From NCBI GenBank assembly GCA_910575405.1, contig CAJTER010000001.1, forward strand, positions 176,382 to 240,381: DNA of 64,000 nt, written 5' to 3'. The position numbers and the translations under genes were made by a program. The notes below the pieces were generated by a model. The model was given only the letters and a program-made list of their open reading frames with translations, ran no database searches and had not been told where the DNA came from. The stretch's first letter is position 1, and each line of letters opens with the position of its first letter. Positions 1 to 8,508 of this stretch are shown in pieces. The stretch comes from Clostridia bacterium (GTDB taxonomy: Bacteria > Bacillota > Clostridia > Peptostreptococcales > Anaerovoracaceae).

Positions 1-1204
1 TAACCTCTCCGCCCTGAAGCGACCGCTTCATGTCCGTAACTTCTTCCGGCCGCTCGTCCACCAGCAGCACGATCATTTCCACATCCGGATATTTTTTTTC
101 AATACTGTTGGCAATTTTTTTAAGAAGCACGGTCTTTCCCGCTTTTGGGGGCGCTACGATGAGGCCTCTCTGGCCCTTTCCGATAGGCGCGATGAGGTCG
201 ATTAAGCGCATGGAAAGATCCCGCGGGCTGTCTTCCAGTGTCAGCCTTTTGTTGGGGAAAATTGGCGTCAGCTCTTCGAAGTTGGGCCGCTTCATAGAAA
301 CGCCTGGCTCATCGCCGTTGACTGTAACAACGTAGAGCAGCGCTCCAAAACGTTCGCCTTCATTTGGTCTTCTGGAAATTCCCCTGATTTTGTCCCCTGT
401 TTTTAAATTAAAGCGTCTGATCTGTGCCGGGGAAACGTAGACATCCTTGTCGCTGGTGAGGAAATTGGAAAAGCGCAGGAATCCAAAGCCGCCTTCTGCC
501 AGCTCCAGGATGCCTTCCACTTCAGGCCGATCTTCCCGGTCGGAAACACCTCTACGCCGCTCTTTCGAGTTCTCCTGCGTATTCTCCTGTCTGGCATCCG
601 GCTGCCTGCTTTCCTGCCGTTTTGCTTCGTGCCTGTCTTCTATTTCGACTGCCGCATCCTCGCTGCTTTCTGGCGCTGTCGTCCTTGCTGTTCTTTGTCT
701 TGCGGTATGCGCGTTCCTCGTTTTCTGGGGTCTTTGCGCTTCCCGCTCCGCTTCTGCCTCTCTGGAGCTCCTCGGCTCTTTGGAAATGTTCGGTTCTCCC
801 ACTTCTCCCGGCTCTTTCAGCTCTTTTGGCTCTTTGGCCCCTTTTGTGTCACCCTCTTCTTTTGGCGCTTTCAGCCTCTTCGGCGCCCTGGGTATTTTTG
901 GTTCCTTTGGCGCTCTTGCGGTTCTCCGCGCAGCTGCTTTTTCTTCTGAGGCCTTCTCTTCTGCCGCAGGCTCCGTATGCTCTGCTCCCGGCGCCTTTTC
1001 CGCCCCTGCAAGGTCCAGGACCTCCTGCTTAGCTTCCTCCTTACTGCCTGACTCCGTTTCCAGCAGCTCCGGTCCATAATCATCTGACGAAAGAGCTTCC
1101 AAAAGCTGAGCTTTTCGCATAGATTCATAACCTTTGATTTTTGCTTTTTGTGCCAGCTGCCTTAACTCCGCAACCTTTTTCCCCTTAAGTAATTTTTCTT
1201 CCAT
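1..1204 (-). CDS. rho: Transcription termination factor Rho (3' end outside window)
   Basis: Rho is the hexameric RNA helicase that ends transcription at unstructured, ribosome-free RNA. Reading from 1204 the protein begins MEEKLLKGKKVAELRQLAQK, a Rho N-terminal SAP-like domain. Next comes a long Lys/Glu/Pro/Arg-rich low-complexity stretch (about residues 45-200). Then follow the cold-shock RNA-binding domain (GFGFLRF) and the P-loop ATPase core, with APPKAGKT as Walker A and VLLVDERPEEV at the Walker B side. The last part lies beyond the left edge. ATG 1204 is chosen because it gives the canonical N-terminus, but no good ribosome binding site sits at the right distance. An in-frame GTG at 1219 is the alternative. 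The charged linker is a recognised feature of Rho in some Gram-positive lineages. Identification is firm. Confidence 0.95.
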   Translation of the reverse strand, partial: MEEKLLKGKKVAELRQLAQKAKIKGYESMRKAQLLEALSSDDYGPELLETESGSKEEAKQEVLDLAGAEKAPGAEHTEPAAEEKASEEKAAARRTARAPKEPKIPRAPKRLKAPKEEGDTKGAKEPKELKEPGEVGEPNISKEPRSSREAEAEREAQRPQKTRNAHTARQRTARTTAPESSEDAAVEIEDRHEAKRQESRQPDARQENTQENSKERRRGVSDREDRPEVEGILELAEGGFGFLRFSNFLTSDKDVYVSPAQIRRFNLKTGDKIRGISRRPNEGERFGALLYVVTVNGDEPGVSMKRPNFEELTPIFPNKRLTLEDSPRDLSMRLIDLIAPIGKGQRGLIVAPPKAGKTVLLKKIANSIEKKYPDVEMIVLLVDERPEEVTDMKRSLQGGEV

Positions 1205-1334
1205 AATAACTTCGCACACAATAATGCGGTGCAATCCTTTCTTTATTTGATCCTGTCTTACTATTTCTTTTGGAAATGAGAGATGTATAACAGATGGGAT
1301 ATTCAGATCCTTTAGTATAATGTTCGATATAACT

Positions 1335-1363
1335 AATATATACCTATTTCACGCCGGATACAA
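1335..1363 (-). promoter_or_regulatory. Candidate sigma-70 promoter for rho
   Basis: On the minus strand TTGTAT (1358-1363), a 17-nt spacer and TATATT (1335-1340) form a weak sigma-70 match about 130 nt upstream of the rho start. The rest of 1205-1511 is AT-rich and holds no other gene that I can see. Confidence 0.35.
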
Positions 1364-1426
1364 CGTTTTTCTTCACTTTGCTGCAAGATTTCTTTTTAAA
1401 AAAGCAGCTAGAACGCAACTATCGCA

Positions 1427-1456
1427 TTGAACTTCAGGGTGCATTGGTGCTATACT
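1427..1456 (+). promoter_or_regulatory. Candidate sigma-70 promoter for the LuxR-type gene
   Basis: TTGAAC (1427-1432), an 18-nt spacer and TATACT (1451-1456) lie about 50 nt upstream of the start codon at 1512. Confidence 0.5.
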
Positions 1457-1511
1457 TAATACGAATTATTTTAATATATAGACTATTTTAGACAATTTGA
1501 AAGGCTGACTA

Positions 1512-2516
1512 ATGATCTCAAATACACTTTTTATCACGTATACCATCATGTGTTTTTTAAGCCTGCAGGCTATTACACTGGTTATCATGGTTATCCGTCA
1601 CAACGATGCCGGAAGCACCACGCTTTTGAAGGCTACCAGGAATTTTGTAATTACTTCTATTATATTAGGATTATTCTATTATGTCACGTATTACCAGGAA
1701 ATGGTTCTTGGTAATTTTGAGAATGATGTTTTTTCGCGTGGTCTGGACGGTATTATTTTTTATCTCACAGGCTGGACCTGGATACGGCTGGTGGACGCGA
1801 TTACCGCTTCCTCTAACCCGCGTCTTATTCCATGGCGCAAATATACGGGTAAGATTTTTCTTGTTCTCATGCTCCTGTCCGCTTTTATCTATATATTCAT
1901 TCTGGATGAATATTATACAACGGACGCTCAGTGGAAGGAAATAATCGTTGTTGCGCAGGAAGTCGTTTTGAGCCTTACGGTCTTCGTATTTACGCTGGCC
2001 TATGTGATCTTGTCTTCTGCGGACCTTCCAGATCAGAACAGCCGCATCTACGTGCTGCTTGTCAGTCTTCTTATCAACTTCAACAATGTGTGGAACAGCG
2101 CGGTAGTCTGCACTGTATTTGTGGGCAGGACTACTCTTGGTGCAATATTCAGCAATCTCTGCGGAGTAACTTCTATTCTCTTGCTGATTATTGATTCCCT
2201 TACCCTTATCTATATATACAAAAAGGATTTTTCACCGTTCTTTTTTGGGAAAAAAACGGATCAGCCAAAGCCTCGTTCTGAGCAGGAGGTTCTGGATCTC
2301 ATCGCTGAAACGCACCGCCTTACCGAGCGGGAACGAGATGTTTTCATTCTGGCTTATCAGGGTCTCACCAATCCCGATATTGCTGAAAAACTCTTCATTT
2401 CCCGCCATACGGTAAAGCGGCATATGCATAATATCTTTGAAAAGCTGGATGTTTCTACAAGAATGGAAATGCTCCATCTGATTCAAACCCAGATGACGCC
2501 CGACTCATCCAATTAA
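1512..2516 (+). CDS. Membrane-anchored LuxR-family transcriptional regulator
   Basis: A 334-residue protein. The first ~235 residues contain about seven hydrophobic segments, suggesting a polytopic membrane sensor. Residues ~265-325 form a LuxR/GerE helix-turn-helix with the usual signature: LTERERDVFILAYQGLTNPD, then IAEKLFISRHTVKRHMHNIF. The architecture matches the widespread but poorly characterised group of 7TM-LuxR regulators. A ribosome binding site (GAAAGG) stands 8 nt before ATG 1512. The gene is alone on the plus strand, between rho and a convergent flavin oxidoreductase, so its target cannot be read from context. The ligand is unknown. The regulator call is strong because of the HTH; the membrane topology is my reading of hydrophobicity. 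Confidence 0.85.
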   Translation: MISNTLFITYTIMCFLSLQAITLVIMVIRHNDAGSTTLLKATRNFVITSIILGLFYYVTYYQEMVLGNFENDVFSRGLDGIIFYLTGWTWIRLVDAITASSNPRLIPWRKYTGKIFLVLMLLSAFIYIFILDEYYTTDAQWKEIIVVAQEVVLSLTVFVFTLAYVILSSADLPDQNSRIYVLLVSLLINFNNVWNSAVVCTVFVGRTTLGAIFSNLCGVTSILLLIIDSLTLIYIYKKDFSPFFFGKKTDQPKPRSEQEVLDLIAETHRLTERERDVFILAYQGLTNPDIAEKLFISRHTVKRHMHNIFEKLDVSTRMEMLHLIQTQMTPDSSN

Positions 2517-2565
2517 CGGGGCTGCCCCTGCGCCAGTCCTGCGGCCGCAAAGTACCTGACCCTAC

Positions 2566-3561
2566 CTACCTGCTGCACCAGGCAATCGCTCTGCCTGCCC
2601 AGCCGGAGTCTTGCATAACCGTTCTTCCTACACCAATGAGATCTCCCGCGCCGTTTTTCAAAAGCTCCTCTGCCTCCTCCGGCTGCGTAATTCCGCCGGT
2701 TGTGATAACTGGAATGGACACCGCCTGCCGGATGGCTTTTGATTCCTCGCCAAAGTAACCGGCTCCATCCTTCTCCGGATTGATATAGCCGCACATTCCG
2801 CCAGAGACGTCCAGGATGTCAATACCTGCCTGCTCGAGAATTTTCGCTGCTGCCACAGCTTCCGCCACAGTATTTCCTCCTGGAAGATGATCGCAGGCGC
2901 CCAGTCTTAAGAAAACAGGGTAATCCCTGCCCACCGCCTTTCTCACTGCCCGGATAACTTCCAGATGAAGCCGCAGACGACTTTCCAGTGTGCCACCGTA
3001 TTCGTCTGTCCTCCGGTTGGTCAGAGGGGAATAAAACTGATTCAGAAGATAGGAATGGGCGGAGTGGATTTCAACTCCTTCATAGCCCGCCTCCTTGCCT
3101 CGCCGGGCCGCTGCCGCAAAAGCAGAAACAACCTGGGCCAGCTCTTCCTTTGTCATTTCCTGCGGGATACCGCCCTGCCGCGGATTCTGCACTGGGGATG
3201 CGCCCTTTAGCTCCATTCCCGTCACCTCGGGGCTGGTACAGCTTCCCGCATGATTGATCTGAACTACCGCTTTTGTCCCTGCTCCTTTGATGATGCGCGC
3301 AAGCTTTGCAAGGCCGGGAACTGCTGCGTCCTCTGCAATGGATATCTGGCCATTTGAGGCCTTTCCTTCCTGCAGGATGTAGCAATGCTCCACAATGGCC
3401 AGGGAAAAGCTGCCGCTGCGCATCTTTTCCTGATAATAGGCTAGGGATTCCTCGGTCACCAGCCCTTCAGGGGAGGCCTTGGCAATCGTAATAGGCGGGT
3501 AAATGAGCCGGTTTTTGAAGGTCATGATTCCGGCTGCCAGTGGGGTATTTAATATCGTCAT
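2566..3561 (-). CDS. NADH:flavin oxidoreductase, Old Yellow Enzyme family
   Basis: A single-domain TIM-barrel flavin reductase of about 331 residues. Visible family features are the N-terminal TFKNRLIYPPI strand, QINHAGS, the substrate/FMN His pair in EIHSAHSYLLNQF followed by SPLTNRRTDEYGG, VFLRLGACD, and the phosphate-binding end VITTGGI...GVGRTVM. It lacks the C-terminal FAD/NAD(P) module of 2,4-dienoyl-CoA reductases, so it should use NAD(P)H directly on enone or nitro-type substrates. The true substrate cannot be told. ATG 3561 is chosen over the longer open frame (to 3684) because AAAGGAG lies 7 nt before it and the family N-terminus begins there. A TATAAT at 3585-3590 on the minus strand may be its -10. 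It stands alone between the LuxR-type gene and rpn. Confidence 0.88.
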   Translation of the reverse strand: MTILNTPLAAGIMTFKNRLIYPPITIAKASPEGLVTEESLAYYQEKMRSGSFSLAIVEHCYILQEGKASNGQISIAEDAAVPGLAKLARIIKGAGTKAVVQINHAGSCTSPEVTGMELKGASPVQNPRQGGIPQEMTKEELAQVVSAFAAAARRGKEAGYEGVEIHSAHSYLLNQFYSPLTNRRTDEYGGTLESRLRLHLEVIRAVRKAVGRDYPVFLRLGACDHLPGGNTVAEAVAAAKILEQAGIDILDVSGGMCGYINPEKDGAGYFGEESKAIRQAVSIPVITTGGITQPEEAEELLKNGAGDLIGVGRTVMQDSGWAGRAIAWCSR

Positions 3562-3697
3562 AATGCAGCTCCTTTTCGTTTTTTTCCTATTATACCTTAT
3601 TTTTTCGCTTTGTGGGCGAAGAGCGGGCAAAAAAGGAGATGCCATAGAGCAATTATTGGCCCTCGTTCCAACTTTCTGGCACATACGGGAGCCCTCA

Positions 3698-4843
3698 TCA
3701 GGCGAGATAATTCTGCACCTGTTCCTCAGAAAGCCCCGTCATCTGCGAGATCTGTGCAGGCAGCACTCCGCTGCGCGCGATATTGCGAATCAGGGTCTGC
3801 TCCCGCGCTTCTGCCAGTTTGGCCGCCTTTTCTTCCATGCGCCGGTCGAGTTCTCCAGCATATTTATCGATTTCCTTAGCATACTTGCTGAGTACCTCAG
3901 CATACTTTTCAATTTCTTCAGCACGCCTTTTGGTTTCTTCGGCACGCCGGTCATTTTCTTCCGCACGTCGGTCATTTTCTTCCGCACGCCGGTCATATTC
4001 TTCGGCACGCCGGTCGAGTTCTTTATTGCGCTCCACAACCAGATCTTCGGCCATTTCCTCAGCGCGAATCTCCAGAAATTCTTCTTCTGTAATATCAAAC
4101 AGCATGTTTTCCACCTCACTTCTATGCGTTTCCAAAAATTCTTTTAAAATCCCCTGCTCAATGCAGGTACCTAACGCGCTCCGCAGCGCTTCGTCCCGAT
4201 TTACCCCTTCCTGCCGCAAATTGTATCTCACCTGGTGGACGAACTGGGCGTATTCCCCCAGCACCCGGCACTTGCTCAGGATGGGATGCTGCTTTTCCCA
4301 GTTAATATTTATGACAAGAACCTGAAAGTCTCCCCAGTGGATGCCCTGGGACAAGGCGTAAGCATCTGACAAGCGCTGAATGGTTTCCAGAGGCCGTTCC
4401 TCCTCTCCATTGTACAAAACGTAGAGATGCGGCAGCGGAATTTTGCACCGCTTTTTCCGGTACAGCTTTTTCATGTCCAAAATTTTTTCATAGGTCTTTG
4501 CTAAGTAGATCAGTTCCCGCAGAGGCATGTTTTCGCTCCAACTCGCCTGATGCTCCACGATGGACACCAAGGCTCTGGAATATTGAAAAGCCAGATCGTT
4601 GAGCTTGTGACTGCCAAAGACATTCTGCAGCGTTACAACTTCGAAAAGAGGCTGCTCAGCCTTAGAAACTTCTGGGCCATCCTCCAGTGCGCAGAACAGC
4701 TCCCAGGCATGGGCAGGCTCCGCAAAGAGCATCCGGAAGACCCGATCCTTGAAGTTTCTCTGGGTGCGGTAGGGCGTTTCATTTTCCTTAATTATAAGGC
4801 TGCCGTAATCCGATTGCAATAGATAATCCCCTGAAAGTTTCAT
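3698..4843 (-). CDS. Rpn-family PD-(D/E)XK nuclease/putative transposase, intact
   Basis: A protein of about 381 residues of the Rpn (recombination-promoting nuclease, PDDEXK_2) family found in many copies in Clostridia. The N-terminal half carries the nuclease fold: FKDRVFRMLFAEP, then NDLAFQYSRALVSIVEHQAS with the acidic and VEHQ-type catalytic strand. The C-terminal half is a charged helical rod made of repeated DRRAEEN units (see repeat 3935-4018), ending in a small helical tail (SGVLPAQISQMTGLSEEQVQ). Start 4843 is set by AGGAGG 5 nt upstream; the frame is open to 4870. Two further rpn loci in the window are broken. Rpn proteins are known to cut DNA and promote RecA-independent recombination; some are proposed to act in phage defence. 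Confidence 0.85.
   Translation of the reverse strand: MKLSGDYLLQSDYGSLIIKENETPYRTQRNFKDRVFRMLFAEPAHAWELFCALEDGPEVSKAEQPLFEVVTLQNVFGSHKLNDLAFQYSRALVSIVEHQASWSENMPLRELIYLAKTYEKILDMKKLYRKKRCKIPLPHLYVLYNGEEERPLETIQRLSDAYALSQGIHWGDFQVLVININWEKQHPILSKCRVLGEYAQFVHQVRYNLRQEGVNRDEALRSALGTCIEQGILKEFLETHRSEVENMLFDITEEEFLEIRAEEMAEDLVVERNKELDRRAEEYDRRAEENDRRAEENDRRAEETKRRAEEIEKYAEVLSKYAKEIDKYAGELDRRMEEKAAKLAEAREQTLIRNIARSGVLPAQISQMTGLSEEQVQNYLA
3935..4018. repeat. 21-bp tandem repeat inside rpn (4 units)
   Basis: Four adjacent 21-bp units start at 3935, 3956, 3977 and 3998 and differ at only a few positions; a fifth, more diverged unit precedes them at 3914. Each unit encodes seven residues (DRRAEEN type), so copy-number change keeps the frame and alters the length of a coiled-coil-like rod. 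Confidence 0.85.
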
Positions 4844-5051
4844 ATGTACCTCCTTAAAAATAAATTCCATCTGTATGATTTGTCATAATCTCAATCAATC
4901 AGCAGGCAAATTGTCCCCCTCTTTTTCATCCATATTATATATTAAATTACATAAAATGTAAATATAGAATTGCAAAAAATTGTCTGTGTTTTGCTGCACA
5001 AAAGCTGCCTTTATAACAGACAGTCCCCTCCTTGAACTTCCGCAACCCCGC

Positions 5052-5100
5052 CAAAAACAAACCCTGCCGCATTGAAGTCAGAACTTCTCCATGCGGCAGG
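5052..5100 (-). terminator. Intrinsic terminator after the M20D hydrolase
   Basis: Ten-base-pair inverted repeat CCTGCCGCAT (5063-5072) / ATGCGGCAGG (5091-5100). On the minus strand the stem is followed by a T-rich run (GTTTGTTTTTGG). It lies 17 nt past the stop of the gene ending at 5117. Confidence 0.75.
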
Positions 5101-5116
5101 CTACCATCATACATTG

Positions 5117-6526
5117 CTATTTTCTGAATTTATCCATCACATCCCGGTTTGTAGACAGATCTGGCCGGGCCTCCGGCGGCAGGAGGGTTTCATAAGTTTT
5201 GCCGCCCAAGCGGTCTGCCAGTTCTTCTTTTGCCTGTTTCAGGATCTGCGGCTTTGTGAGAAGATCTAGGCCCGTCATGGCCAATGTTTTGGCAGTCGTT
5301 TCCAGAACCCGCTTTCCGACACTGCTTCCGGCGAATTTGGCAGTCGTCCAGCTGTGCCAGCCCGCATCTTCGGATGGGGAAAGGGCCACGTTTAAGAATC
5401 CAATTGGGGCATACCAGCTGTATTCGGAGGAATCGGTTACCGGCTGGCTGCTGAGAACCGTCTCTTCGATATTCCTGGAATAGCCGCTTTCCCTCACGCC
5501 CATAGTTTTCTGAATGCCTTCGGCCGCTGCCTGATCTTCTGCTGAATAGTTTGGCGCGCCTGCCAGACGCAGGTTTTCTTCGATGAGTTTTCCCAGGCAA
5601 AGATTTGGGATCATGTCGTGGGTAGCTGTGATGACTTCCTCTTCAACCGTAGTTCCGGTTGCCAGAGCGCTTCCCTGGGCGCAGTTTTTCAGCCGCTCCA
5701 GAACGTCTGCCGCCATTTCCGCGTTTTTCATCCTGCCTACGCACCAGAGGATGGTCTTTGCCGGAACTACGTTGGGAAAGCTGTTTCCTACATCCGGAAA
5801 CGCGTAGTTGAGCGTGGTCGGAGAGCCTTCGCTGCCCGGCTTTATATGTTCTCTGAGCATTTCAATGGCATGGCCCATGAGCATGGCTCCATCCAGAGAG
5901 CTTCGTCCGTTCCAGGGTGCGTTGCCATGGGAAGGCCTTCCGCTGAAGTGATATTTTACATTAAAGTAAGCGTTGGTATCGCAGGCTGCCGCCCGGTTCA
6001 GATGATTCGGGTGCCAGTCGAGAAAGGCGTCCACTCCCTCAAAGCAGCCCTCCTTTGCCATAAAGGGCTTTCCAATGCAGAGCTCCTCAGCCGGAGTTCC
6101 GAAGACTTTTATAGTTCCCTGCATCCCATTTTCCTCCATGCAGGCTTTTAGGGCCATTGCCGCGAGAACGCCTCCTGTAGCCATCAGATTATGTCCGCAT
6201 CCATGCCCAGGAGCCATTGGGGTTACTGGCTCCTGGGTAATACAGCCTTTTTTCTGAGATAATCCGGGAAGGGCATCGTATTCTGAGCTGAAGGCCAGGA
6301 CCGGCGCTCCCTTTCCCCAGGAAGCGATAAAGGCTGTAGGCAGCCCGGCGACGCCCTTTTCTACTGCAAATCCTTCCTGCTGCAGGAAGGCAGTAAGCTT
6401 TTCCGCCGCTTCATATTCCTGCATGGACAGTTCCGGATACTCCCACAGGTAATCGGAGATTGCAAAGGCTTCTTCTTTTTTCCGATCAATCCATTCACAT
6501 AATTTTTTCTTTTTCTCCATATCCAT
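5117..6526 (-). CDS. M20D amidohydrolase, AbgB-like
   Basis: A 469-residue metalloamidase of the M20D/AbgB branch, which hydrolyses N-acyl or peptide-like amides such as p-aminobenzoyl-glutamate. Landmarks are LWEYPELSMQEYEAA, EYDALPG, the metal Cys/His pair in PGHGCGHNL, GTPAEELC, the catalytic/metal region DWHPNH, the dimer-domain SHGNAPWNGRSSLDGA, and a late GWHSW. The ribosome binding site AGAGG is 6 nt before ATG 6526. It has its own upstream control region with a consensus sigma-54 promoter (6657-6671) and three palindromes. The PAS/sigma-54 activator gene next door, transcribed in the same direction, is the obvious regulator. It is similar along its whole length to the M20D gene at 54198. 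The exact substrate is unknown. Confidence 0.9.
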   Translation of the reverse strand: MDMEKKKKLCEWIDRKKEEAFAISDYLWEYPELSMQEYEAAEKLTAFLQQEGFAVEKGVAGLPTAFIASWGKGAPVLAFSSEYDALPGLSQKKGCITQEPVTPMAPGHGCGHNLMATGGVLAAMALKACMEENGMQGTIKVFGTPAEELCIGKPFMAKEGCFEGVDAFLDWHPNHLNRAAACDTNAYFNVKYHFSGRPSHGNAPWNGRSSLDGAMLMGHAIEMLREHIKPGSEGSPTTLNYAFPDVGNSFPNVVPAKTILWCVGRMKNAEMAADVLERLKNCAQGSALATGTTVEEEVITATHDMIPNLCLGKLIEENLRLAGAPNYSAEDQAAAEGIQKTMGVRESGYSRNIEETVLSSQPVTDSSEYSWYAPIGFLNVALSPSEDAGWHSWTTAKFAGSSVGKRVLETTAKTLAMTGLDLLTKPQILKQAKEELADRLGGKTYETLLPPEARPDLSTNRDVMDKFRK

Positions 6527-6656
6527 ATATTCCTCTTAATTTCTCAAAATCCTGTCTGACTCTTGGTGTAGTGTCTGGTATAGCATCCTCCGCATAACCA
6601 GACAGCACACGATTGCGTTTATTGTTGTGAAATTGTTTACCCTGCCTATTTATAGA

Positions 6657-6671
6657 GCAAATCCCGTGCCA
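6657..6671 (-). promoter_or_regulatory. Sigma-54 (-24/-12) promoter
   Basis: Minus-strand TGGCAC-GGGAT-TTGC matches the sigma-54 consensus TGGCAY-N5-TTGC exactly, with GG and GC at the required spacing. Predicted start of transcription is near 6646, giving a leader of about 120 nt before the M20D start at 6526. Confidence 0.85.
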
Positions 6672-6689
6672 GCCTGCAAAACCGGTTTT

Positions 6690-6805
6690 AACCCAGTTTT
6701 GGGTTGCTTAGCGCCCCGTTTTTCCCAGGCAGCAGGAGAAATTATCTGAAAATACGGCCTTTTTAAATATGACCCACATTTGGGTTATAAACCCGAAATT
6801 GGGTT
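6690..6805. promoter_or_regulatory. Three 16-bp activator operators (AACCCA-N4-TGGGTT)
   Basis: Palindromes at 6690-6705 (AACCCAGTTTTGGGTT), 6771-6786 (GACCCACATTTGGGTT) and 6790-6805 (AACCCGAAATTGGGTT). Relative to the predicted start their centres are near -52, -133 and -152; the last two are at a usual upstream-activating-site distance for sigma-54 activators. The third overlaps the stop codon of the activator gene itself. Confidence 0.8.
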
Positions 6806-8333
6806 ACTCTTTATGAAGCTCTTGCGGAGACTCCTTTTTCATGTATTTCAAAAACTTCCTGCTGGCGCCTGATTGGCTGATTCCCAGAGCCTGAGCCGCT
6901 TTATAGGTGCTGCCGTTTTCTTCAAAGGCCATTTCCACCAATTTTTGCTCCACCCTCTCTAACGCTTCCTTGAGAGGCACCATGCGATTGATTATGATAT
7001 CTTCCCGCATGACGTCGTTCATGACCCGCACGCTGCCTGGCAGATCTTCCTCCGCGATGACTCCGGTCCGGTTTGTTACGACCAGCCGTTCCATCATATT
7101 TTCCAGCTCCCGGATATTTCCCGGCCAGCGGTAATGGCAGAGCATCTCTAAAGCCTCGTCTGTAATGGCCGTTTCCCGGCTGTATCTCTCATTAAAAAAC
7201 CGCAGGAAGAATTGTCCCAGCTCTTTAATATCCTTTTTCCGTTGGCGAAGAGCCGGCATATGGAGCGGCACCACATTGATCCGGTAATACAGGTCGCTTC
7301 GGAACTGCCCTTCTTCCACCAGCTTTTCCAGGTTCTTGTTGGTAGCTGTTATGATCCGCACATTGATGCTCTTTTCCGAGGTGCCGCCGATTCTGGTTAT
7401 GGTCCTGTTTTGGATGGCATGGAGGAGCTTTGCCTGCAGGGGAAGGGGCATATCGCCGATTTCATCAAGAAACAGGGTTCCGCCCTCAGCCAGCTCAAAA
7501 AGCCCCGGTTTTCCTCCTTTTTTAGCTCCTGTAAAGGCTCCCGATTCGTAACCGAAGAGCTCGGATTCCATGAGATTTTCCGGAATGGCCGCGCAGTTTA
7601 ATTCAATAAATTTTTTCTTTGAGCGGCTGCTGTTTTCATGGATGTAGCGGGCGATCATGCTTTTTCCTGTACCGGTTTCCCCTGTAATCAAAATGCTGGA
7701 GTCCGCCCCCGCAATCTGCTTTGCCACCTCGTAAAGCTTTACCATGGCTTCATCCTTTGATACCATCCGCTTTTCCTTGTAGTCCCCTTTGTTTGCCTGG
7801 GCTTTATGGCTGTAATATTTGTCCAGAAGGGTAAGCTCATCTACAAATCTGGCGTTGCTGACGCACAGCACCAGATTGCCCTCTTCATCTTCAATAGGCG
7901 TTGCTGTCACAATGGCATCCCCGCCCGGGCCGCTCTGAACCATGGTGAGCTGCCTGTGTTCTTTTAGCGCAATGCGGACTGCGGAAGGACGGTAAATTCC
8001 CGTATGCTCCATATCTGTTACATTTTTTCCAATAATATCCGACCTGATGAATTTGGATCTTCGTTCAAAGGTTTTGTTAATGAAAAGAATATTACCTTTC
8101 TCATCTGTAACGTGAAAGCTGTCCGTACAGTTATCCATTGCCAGATAATAAATATCCCGTTCCTTTTTCAGCTTTCTGCAGGCTTCGTACAAAGCTTCCT
8201 CGCTGAGGCCGTCCCCTGTTTCCTCAGCTGCCTCTAATTCCCCCTGTTTTCCACATTGTCCAGGCCCTTCAAGCCCCAGCAGCCGGGCCATACGCTGGAG
8301 AAAGATTTCCCTTTTTTCATCCTCTGTAAACAT
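6804..8333 (-). CDS. PAS-domain sigma-54-dependent activator
   Basis: A 509-residue enhancer-binding protein. Order: helical N-terminus, PAS sensor (about 70-170; DEKGNILFINKTFERRSKF), AAA+ domain (about 200-430) with GETGTGKS Walker A, the sigma-54 contact loop GAFTGA and Walker B GGTLFLDEIGD, then a Fis/TyrR-like HTH (YKAAQALGISQSGASRKFLK). There is no phospho-receiver domain, so the signal should be a small ligand on the PAS domain, as in TyrR/RocR-type regulators. ATG 8333 has AGGAGG 8 nt upstream; an in-frame GTG at 8342 overlaps that site. It is isolated from the MFS gene by a terminator at 8446-8479. Its likely operators are the three palindromes just downstream. Confidence 0.93.
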   Translation of the reverse strand: MFTEDEKREIFLQRMARLLGLEGPGQCGKQGELEAAEETGDGLSEEALYEACRKLKKERDIYYLAMDNCTDSFHVTDEKGNILFINKTFERRSKFIRSDIIGKNVTDMEHTGIYRPSAVRIALKEHRQLTMVQSGPGGDAIVTATPIEDEEGNLVLCVSNARFVDELTLLDKYYSHKAQANKGDYKEKRMVSKDEAMVKLYEVAKQIAGADSSILITGETGTGKSMIARYIHENSSRSKKKFIELNCAAIPENLMESELFGYESGAFTGAKKGGKPGLFELAEGGTLFLDEIGDMPLPLQAKLLHAIQNRTITRIGGTSEKSINVRIITATNKNLEKLVEEGQFRSDLYYRINVVPLHMPALRQRKKDIKELGQFFLRFFNERYSRETAITDEALEMLCHYRWPGNIRELENMMERLVVTNRTGVIAEEDLPGSVRVMNDVMREDIIINRMVPLKEALERVEQKLVEMAFEENGSTYKAAQALGISQSGASRKFLKYMKKESPQELHKE

Positions 8334-8445
8334 GCTGTCCACCTCCTAATCCGCGGTTTCCTTTGTATCTTCCAGTATAGCGTCTTTTAAATAACAGGGC
8401 TATACGCAGGGAATGAATTTTCATCTGTCAGGCAGTCCTGCGGTT

Positions 8446-8479
8446 TGAAAAAGCCGAAGCATTTTGACTCCGGCTTTTC
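8446..8479 (-). terminator. Intrinsic terminator of the MFS gene
   Basis: Stem AAAAGCCG... / ...CGGCTTTTT (8448-8455 with 8471-8478) between the MFS stop (8509) and the activator start; the minus-strand run of T follows the stem. Confidence 0.65.
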
Positions 8480-8508
8480 CTTTATTATTCTTCTGATTTT
8501 TCGTCCCT

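Noticed and set aside
447..1079. Plus-strand frames of 100-210 codons opposite rho
   Set aside because: They are shadows of the low-complexity rho linker on the other strand, with extreme Ser/Leu bias and no ribosome binding site.
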